Shown piece by piece: positions 59,137 through 64,000 of a stretch of 64,000 bases of DNA (position 1 is its first letter; each line of letters starts with the position of its first letter). A model generated the notes under the pieces. The model worked only from the letters and a program-made list of their open reading frames with translations. It was not told the origin of the DNA and ran no database searches. This stretch comes from Actinoallomurus sp963850195 (GTDB lineage: Bacteria; Actinomycetota; Actinomycetes; Streptosporangiales; Streptosporangiaceae): positions 248,001 to 312,000 of the forward strand of contig CAWKKD010000004.1 of the NCBI GenBank assembly GCA_963850195.1, read 5' to 3'. Made by a program: the position numbers and the translations under genes.

Positions 59137-59427
59137 GTGGAGGTCGGCTGGCGATTGAGCCGGTCCAGCTGGGGCCACGGCTACGCCAGCGAGGCGGCCC
59201 GCTGTGCGCTCAGTGTGGCCTTCGACGACCTCGACCTTACCGAGGTCGTCTCGTTCACCAGCACCACCAACCTCAGGTCCCAGGCGGTGATGAGGCGGAT
59301 CGGCATGACTCATGATCCCGCCGACGACTTCGATCATCCCTTGGTGGAAGAAGGCCACAGGCTGCACCGTCATGTCCTGTGGCGGATAACAGCGGAGACC
59401 TGGCGGACCCGACACAGCGGCCGGTGA
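59137..59427 (+). pseudogene. 5'-truncated GNAT acetyltransferase
   Basis: About 96 codons encode the C-terminal half of a RimJ/RimL-type acetyltransferase: VEVGWRLSRSSWGHGYASEA with the acetyl-CoA loop, then EVVSFTSTTNLRSQAVMRRI and DDFDHPLVEEGHRLHRHVL. The N-terminal half of the GNAT fold is absent. The frame remains open upstream to an ATG at 58915, but that sequence is unrelated to the family. It is most likely a decayed gene; a chimeric product cannot be excluded. Confidence 0.7.
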
Positions 59428-59510
59428 CTCCAGCATGTTGAGAATCGAACGTTTGCCGACAGGAGCAGATGCTCCCTTCGATAGATCAACGGCGATCTGA
59501 CCCACAAGCC

Positions 59511-60134
59511 TCAGACGTGGAGCTCCGGCGGGAAGCCGGTCCAGCGGAGCTCGGCGGGGAGGTGACCGGTGTCGTTGAAGAGAAGGACCGCCGGGGGACG
59601 GTCGGGTGCATAGCGGATGACGGTCAGGGCCGCGTTGGCGTGGTTGATGCCCAGCCAACGCCACTTCGGCGCGTCGAGAGCGTCTCGGACGAGCCAGCCG
59701 ACAAGGAAATTGTGGGTGACGACGAGCTCGTGGCGCGGCTCGTCGTCGACTACGGGCCCGGTGAAATCCGCGAGCGCCGCCGCCGCGAGCCCGGGGCCCT
59801 GCTCGCGTTCCTCAGCCGTGAACTGGTCCAAGAACTCAAGCCAGGCGTCTGCTGCCTCCGGCGGCAGCTCCTCGCGTGTTGGCAGGTAGGGGATGTAGTC
59901 GCCGGCAGCTTCGGAGCGATGGCGGGGGGCGCCGTAGAGCTGTTCACCGATCTGCCGAGCTGTCTGTTCAGCACGGGCGAGAGGCCCGTGGTGGATCGCC
60001 GCCAGCGGGACCTCACGGAGTCGCTCCCCCAGCAGGGCGGCCTGACGACGGCCCACATCCGTCAGTTCACTTTCGTCCGACGATGCCTCGCCGTGGCGGG
60101 TGAGATAGAGGTAGCGGGCGGCCGTGCCGGTCAT
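59511..60134 (-). CDS. Histidine phosphatase family protein
   Basis: A 207-residue member of the phosphoglycerate-mutase-like histidine phosphatases. The phospho-histidine motif LTRHGEAS is at residues 11-18, PLARAEQTARQIG follows, and the second histidine is in VVTHNFLVGW. The catalytic core is complete, so a small-molecule or protein phosphatase is likely. The ATG at 60134 has AAGGA at good spacing and is preferred to the ATG at 60149, which has none. Substrate unknown. Confidence 0.9.
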   Translation of the reverse strand: MTGTAARYLYLTRHGEASSDESELTDVGRRQAALLGERLREVPLAAIHHGPLARAEQTARQIGEQLYGAPRHRSEAAGDYIPYLPTREELPPEAADAWLEFLDQFTAEEREQGPGLAAAALADFTGPVVDDEPRHELVVTHNFLVGWLVRDALDAPKWRWLGINHANAALTVIRYAPDRPPAVLLFNDTGHLPAELRWTGFPPELHV

Positions 60135-60353
60135 GAGCGCGTCCTTCATTGAAGTCGATCTTGTGGACTTCTACGAGGGTCGCCGACCCACTCGGTCGGG
60201 CAACGTCCTCCTTGCGGACCTCGTGGCTTTCGGCGTGGACCTGGTCGACAGCGGCGTCGATGTACCGCCCGAACGACGCGCGGGCATGCCGCAGCGCAGG
60301 TCCCTCAGGAGTGGCAGGCGCGGCCGGCTGAATGATCTGATTCCTGGGTGTTC

Positions 60354-61628
60354 ATGATGGACTTTCTCCGTGAATTCCAGTCCTACCACTGGAACTGCGA
60401 CTTCGACGACGCCGAGCTGGAGGCCGCGTTCGACGCAACCAATACGGCGACGACCCCCGATGGGTTCCGGCGGCCGTTCCTTGTGCTGCTACGAAGCGAC
60501 GACACCGTCGCCCGCGGCATCGCCCTGGACTTCTACGACCGCGCCGCCATCACCGCCCGGTTCGGCGAGGACAACCCGTTCGCGCCATACCTCGAGGAGG
60601 TCATCGCTGTTGCCCGGGAGATGCTCCTCCGCCCGCCCCGGCCCGGCGACGACATCGCCCCCGAGGGTGCCGACCACACCAGCGCCCTGAGCATCTTCCA
60701 ATTTCACGCGGGCGCCGAGGACGCCGAGCTCGTCCTCGGCCTGCTGCGGCGACACCCTGACGGCAAGCTGGCGAACCAAGCCTGCAAAGCAGCGCGCACC
60801 GTCCTCAGAAACTCCAAGAGCCCCGACCCCCGGCTGGTCGCGCTACTCGGTGAGAAGATCCGCGACGCCTTGGCCCCTGGCCCGCACAGCACCTACTGGA
60901 AGAAGACCGACCCCCAGGACCCGCGCCTACTCGAAGCACACACCGAGATGCGCACCCCCACCAGCGAACAAGCCCACCGGCAGGCGTTCCGGACGATGTT
61001 GCACAGCGGGGACACCATGGCGGTGGGCATCGCGCTCGACCTCTTCAACGTCGGCAAAGGCCTCGCCCGGTTCGACCTGGACACCCAGGAGTTCGGCCCC
61101 GAAGTCCTCACCGTCGCCCGTTACGTCCTGAAACAGCCTCCGTCCACGCCGAAAACACTTCCGAAGACCCGGGTCGGAGCCAGCCACGCCAGCGCATTCG
61201 ACGCCTTCGCGCTGCTCGCCGAACCCGAGGACGCACCATTGCTCGCCGCCGCGCTCCGGCGCCGTAACACCCCAGCGCTGGTCCGCGAGCGCGCATTCCG
61301 CGCGACGAAAGGCTGCCTCCATCGGTGGAACACGCCCGACGAACAGCTCGTCGCCGCCGTGGAGGAACTCATCTTCGACCCGGCAGCCGCCATGGATGAC
61401 CGCACGCGTGCGGTCATCACCTTGTTCGACATACCCGGACCGCAGGTGACCGCCGTCCTCCTGCGCGCCGCCCACTCCAGCGACCTGCCCATCCAGATCG
61501 AGGGTGCACTCGGCCTCGCCCTGATCGACCAGCACCGCGACCTGGTACGCGACCTGGTCGCATCCTGGCCCCACGGCGACGACGCGCCCCAACGGGCCTG
61601 GGTCGTCCGCCACGCGTTCAGAGACTGA
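60354..61628 (+). CDS. Helical (HEAT-like) protein of unknown function
   Basis: A 424-residue soluble protein. Two similar halves are visible. Each has a motif of a short unit followed by VARGIALDFYD (first) or MAVGIALDLFN (second), then VIAVAREMLLRP or VLTVARYVLKQP, and then ALSIFQFHAGAEDAELVLGL or AFDAFALLAEPEDAPLLAAA. This internal duplication of about 190 residues fits a HEAT-like helical repeat. No catalytic site or signal peptide is seen. The start may be the GTG at 60348 or an ATG at 60354 or 60357. Function unknown. Confidence 0.75.
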   Translation: MMDFLREFQSYHWNCDFDDAELEAAFDATNTATTPDGFRRPFLVLLRSDDTVARGIALDFYDRAAITARFGEDNPFAPYLEEVIAVAREMLLRPPRPGDDIAPEGADHTSALSIFQFHAGAEDAELVLGLLRRHPDGKLANQACKAARTVLRNSKSPDPRLVALLGEKIRDALAPGPHSTYWKKTDPQDPRLLEAHTEMRTPTSEQAHRQAFRTMLHSGDTMAVGIALDLFNVGKGLARFDLDTQEFGPEVLTVARYVLKQPPSTPKTLPKTRVGASHASAFDAFALLAEPEDAPLLAAALRRRNTPALVRERAFRATKGCLHRWNTPDEQLVAAVEELIFDPAAAMDDRTRAVITLFDIPGPQVTAVLLRAAHSSDLPIQIEGALGLALIDQHRDLVRDLVASWPHGDDAPQRAWVVRHAFRD

Positions 61629-61700
61629 TGCGCCAACCCGCTGTCCTGCCTACCTTGCGGCTCGCCGGAGCTTTGGGAGTTCGGGGCCGTGTATCGGGGG

Positions 61701-61728
61701 GCCGCCGGGCCACCATCGGCCCGGCGGC
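61701..61728. terminator. Bidirectional hairpin between convergent genes
   Basis: GCCGCCGGGCC and GGCCCGGCGGC form a perfect 11-bp stem with a 6-base loop, 72 bp after the HEAT-like gene and 13 bp after the carboxylesterase gene. Its position suits termination from both sides. Confidence 0.7.
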
Positions 61729-61740
61729 GTGATGCGGGTG

Positions 61741-63288
61741 TCAGGTGCGGGGAAGGGAGTCCTTCCACCACAGGCGCTCGCCGCTGCGCGGGTCTTCGAT
61801 GGCCGTGCTGGCGGTGGTGTTGTTGTGGGCGAAGGACATGACCGTGCGTCGTTCCTCGTCGTAGGGCTGCCAGCTGACCTCGCCGGTGGTGGCGAACTCC
61901 GCCCAGGTGCGGTGCAGGGCGTCGGCGAGTGCCTGCGGGGCGTCGGGGCCGGTGAAGTCCTTGGACTCTGGCAGCTGGAGGGTGTCCCAGGCGAAGGGCA
62001 GGTCGAGGCTGTGGCATGCGCCCATTTCGACGCCGACGTCGTTGGGTGTGACCTTGGAGCGCCAGCCGAACTCGTAGACGTAGGTGTTCTCGCCCTCCGT
62101 GCGGGCTTCGGCGACGCGGTAGGTGGGGATGCGGAACATCCGGTCGGTCAGGACGGCGGAGGCCACGCCGGGAGCGGCCTTGCGCGGGTAGACCGGGCCG
62201 TCGACGTTGTAGGTGTCATAGGAACCGTCGGGGGCGCCGTAGGCCTTGATGCGCGGCTTGAACAGGATCGGTGTGTCCCAGCCCGCCAGGAAGCTGGTGG
62301 TCACGAACAGACGGAACTCCTCCGTGGTCGTGCCCAGCAGCAGCGGGACGTGGCTGCCCTGCCCGGAGCTGATCGCCTTGATCGGCTGTTCACTGAGCAG
62401 GTCTCCGTCGATGACCGGCATGAACGACATTCCACAGGAGGCGATGGTGCTCGCCCCGTACTTGGCGACGCTCGCGGTCTTGGTGATGTCGGCGCTGGTC
62501 TGGTTCTGCGCATCGATCAGCGCGGCGACCTCGACCCCGGCCAGTGCCTCCACCGTGGCGGGCACGTTCAGGCGCTTGGCGACATCCTTCATCACCAGCG
62601 CCGCGTCCTCGGGGCTCTGCCCGAGGTGGGCGGTGCCGCTCTGCACGATCGCCTTGTGGAACAGGCCGCTGCCGGTGGACAGCAGCGCCAGCACGCTCAT
62701 CGCTCCGGCGGACTCGCCGCACACCGTCACGTTGTCCGGGTTGCCGCCGAACCGCTGGATGTTGTCGCGCACCCATTCCAGGGCGAAGAGCTGGTCGAGC
62801 AGGCCGCGGTTGTCCGGTGCGCCCTCAAGGTGGCCGAAGCCGTAGACGCCCAGGCGGTAGTTGATGCTCACACACACCACGCCGTCACGGGCGAAGGTCG
62901 TGCCGTCGTAGACGGGCACCGCGCTGGATCCAGTGGTGAAGCCACCGCCGTGAATCCACACCAGCACCGGCAGCGCGGCCTGCGCGTCGGGGCGCGGGGT
63001 CCACACGTTGAGGTTCAGCCACTCATCGGGCCGCTCGCCCACGATGTCCGGGTCCGACATCAGCTCCCCCAGCCGTCCGGCCAGCTCGGGCTTGGGCGCG
63101 GTGGAGCCGAGCGCGTGCGCCGAGAGCGGCGCCTCCCACGGCACGGGCCGATCCGGGGCGGCGAACCGGCGTTCCGGAGTCATCTCCGCGGCGTACGGGA
63201 TGCCGAGGAAACGGGTAATGCCGCTGTCCACGATTCCGGACACCGGGCCGTAGGTGGTTTGCACGTCGATCGTCGTCTGCTCGGACAC
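61741..63288 (-). CDS. Type-B carboxylesterase
   Basis: A 515-residue carboxylesterase/cholinesterase-family enzyme. The N-terminal FLGIPYA signature is followed by the oxyanion motif WIHGGGFTTGSS, the nucleophile elbow CGESAGA with serine 193, the acid in GTTTEEFRLF and the histidine in GACHSLDLPFAWD. It shares layout with the carboxylesterase at 49852 but is clearly a different protein. The GTG at 63288 has GGGGGAA upstream; the frame further upstream is not conserved. The next gene upstream on the same strand is a PucR-type regulator, a possible controller. Confidence 0.93.
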   Translation of the reverse strand: MSEQTTIDVQTTYGPVSGIVDSGITRFLGIPYAAEMTPERRFAAPDRPVPWEAPLSAHALGSTAPKPELAGRLGELMSDPDIVGERPDEWLNLNVWTPRPDAQAALPVLVWIHGGGFTTGSSAVPVYDGTTFARDGVVCVSINYRLGVYGFGHLEGAPDNRGLLDQLFALEWVRDNIQRFGGNPDNVTVCGESAGAMSVLALLSTGSGLFHKAIVQSGTAHLGQSPEDAALVMKDVAKRLNVPATVEALAGVEVAALIDAQNQTSADITKTASVAKYGASTIASCGMSFMPVIDGDLLSEQPIKAISSGQGSHVPLLLGTTTEEFRLFVTTSFLAGWDTPILFKPRIKAYGAPDGSYDTYNVDGPVYPRKAAPGVASAVLTDRMFRIPTYRVAEARTEGENTYVYEFGWRSKVTPNDVGVEMGACHSLDLPFAWDTLQLPESKDFTGPDAPQALADALHRTWAEFATTGEVSWQPYDEERRTVMSFAHNNTTASTAIEDPRSGERLWWKDSLPRT

Positions 63289-63455
63289 GAGATTCCCCCA
63301 GGCCGGCAGCGCGCGCACCGGCGAGAGTGCCGGCCCCCTCGGCGGCGTCCCGCACCGTCCGGCGGGACAAATACTCACTGTACACGCGCAACCACGTACG
63401 GTATCCGACATGTGCATGTTCCATGCGAAAACGTTGCGCTCACTACGGGACCCGC

Positions 63456-64000
63456 TCAGTCGTTGAGGAGGCGCCATGTGGTCAGGGCGAGTCTGGTTCG
63501 GGTCAGGCCGGTGGGCTCGGTGAGTTCGATGCCCAGGGTCTTTCCGAGCTGCTCGAGCCGGCGGGCGATGCTGCTGTGGTGCAGGTGGAGAAGGTCGGCG
63601 GCCCGGCGTTGGGAGCCGGTGGTGCAGTAGGCGTCCAGCGTCTCGAGGTCTTCTGGGCTGCCGGCCATCCGGGCGATCGCGGCCACGTCGGCGTTGTCGC
63701 GTGCGGCCTCGTGCGGGATCTCGGCCAGGAGCGCCAGCGCGCCCAGGTCGTCGTGGCGGATGACGGGCTCGCGAGGGGTGGTGAAGCGGAGGGCGGTACG
63801 GGCCTGCTGCCAGGATCGGCCGGGGTTCTCGGCGGCGCCGATGCCCGCGCGTACACCCGAGGGGAAGCCGGCCGGGTCGACGGTGGTGGCCAGGATGACG
63901 CCGACGGCGGCGAGCGATGCCGCCTTGACCGGGCGGGCCGGGCAGATCAGGCCGCCGACCTGGTCGAGCGGAAGCTTCGACCGTACGGCGACGACGCGGA
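63456..64000 (-). CDS. PucR-type helix-turn-helix regulator (partial)
   Basis: The C-terminal 180 or so codons of a regulator whose start lies beyond the right end of the window. The frame is open to the edge. The segment GVRAGIGAAENPGRSWQQAR belongs to the GGDEF-like region of CdaR/PucR proteins. The end carries the PucR-type HTH: LDAYCTTGSQRRAADLLHLH then HSSIARRLEQLGKTLG. Such proteins activate catabolic genes. It is upstream of and codirectional with the carboxylesterase gene (167 bp gap). Confidence 0.87.
   Translation of the reverse strand, partial: RVVAVRSKLPLDQVGGLICPARPVKAASLAAVGVILATTVDPAGFPSGVRAGIGAAENPGRSWQQARTALRFTTPREPVIRHDDLGALALLAEIPHEAARDNADVAAIARMAGSPEDLETLDAYCTTGSQRRAADLLHLHHSSIARRLEQLGKTLGIELTEPTGLTRTRLALTTWRLLND

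Noticed and set aside
61729..63630. Long plus-strand open frame (over 630 codons)
   Set aside because: It lies antisense to the carboxylesterase, whose motifs are unambiguous; the plus-strand translation has no family features.
1..64000. tRNA, rRNA or CRISPR loci
   Set aside because: Reading both strands I saw no cloverleaf with a T-loop GTTCRA pattern in context, no rRNA signature and no regularly spaced palindromic repeats with spacers.

Overview
This is a 64 kb stretch of very GC-rich actinobacterial chromosome. The evidence is strong third-position G/C bias, frequent GTG and TTG starts, GGAGG-type ribosome binding sites, an Rv2578c-type radical SAM gene, a DUF3040 protein, and an alkA-ogt pair arranged as in mycobacteria. 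Codon and motif style suggest a filamentous actinomycete, possibly of the Streptosporangiales, but the genus is a guess. I see no rRNA, tRNA, CRISPR array, prophage or complete insertion sequence.

Layout. 0-5 kb: an ArsR-SRPBCC pair, a spermidine-synthase-like gene behind a radical SAM gene, and a site-2 protease. 5-10 kb: a GHL10-type lipoprotein, DUF3040, acyltransferase-3, NERD and alpha/beta-hydrolase genes. 10-19 kb: a large protein with a decayed AAA+ module diverging from a DMT exporter across a 12-bp palindrome, a DrrAB-like ABC exporter facing its TetR regulator across an operator, a deaminase and an NCS1 permease. 19-27 kb: a TetR, ABC-F and esterase unit, a PfpI/GlxA pair, an MFS exporter, an XRE regulator whose stop was displaced by a small transposon, and another GlxA regulator. 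27-36 kb: cupin, hydrolase, SRPBCC, WYL regulator, SDR, ArsB-like carrier, stress protein, DedA and SGNH esterase genes. 36-39 kb: the alkylation-repair operon alkA-ogt and a pentapeptide-repeat gene. 39-48 kb: acetyltransferase, hydrolase, thioredoxin-reductase/methyltransferase fusion, XRE-cupin regulator, methyltransferase, P450 and an unusual MarR-like regulator. 48-57 kb: VanZ-like protein, an apparently dead serine hydrolase, a type-B carboxylesterase, a two-component system, a tannase-family esterase and a zinc-finger coiled-coil protein. 57-64 kb: more decayed DNA with a frameshifted cis-prenyltransferase, a truncated acetyltransferase, a phosphatase, a HEAT-like protein, a second carboxylesterase and the end of a PucR-type regulator.

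The window reads as accessory chromosome rather than one pathway. It consists of many small regulator-plus-effector modules (exporter with TetR, exporter with XRE, hydrolase with WYL, reductase with XRE-cupin, P450 with MarR). About ten hydrolases or esterases suggest detoxification or use of diverse small molecules.

The most informative unexplained structure is a set of gene scars: a DsbA-like remnant, an EamA remnant, a single deletion that beheaded a divergent MerR/SDR pair, a 163-bp terminal-inverted-repeat element that extended a regulator, and a one-base frameshift in a prenyltransferase. No convincing new multi-gene system was found. The closest candidates are two apparent pseudoenzymes (the AAA-like protein and the serine hydrolase), the reductase-methyltransferase fusion and the zinc-finger coiled-coil protein.
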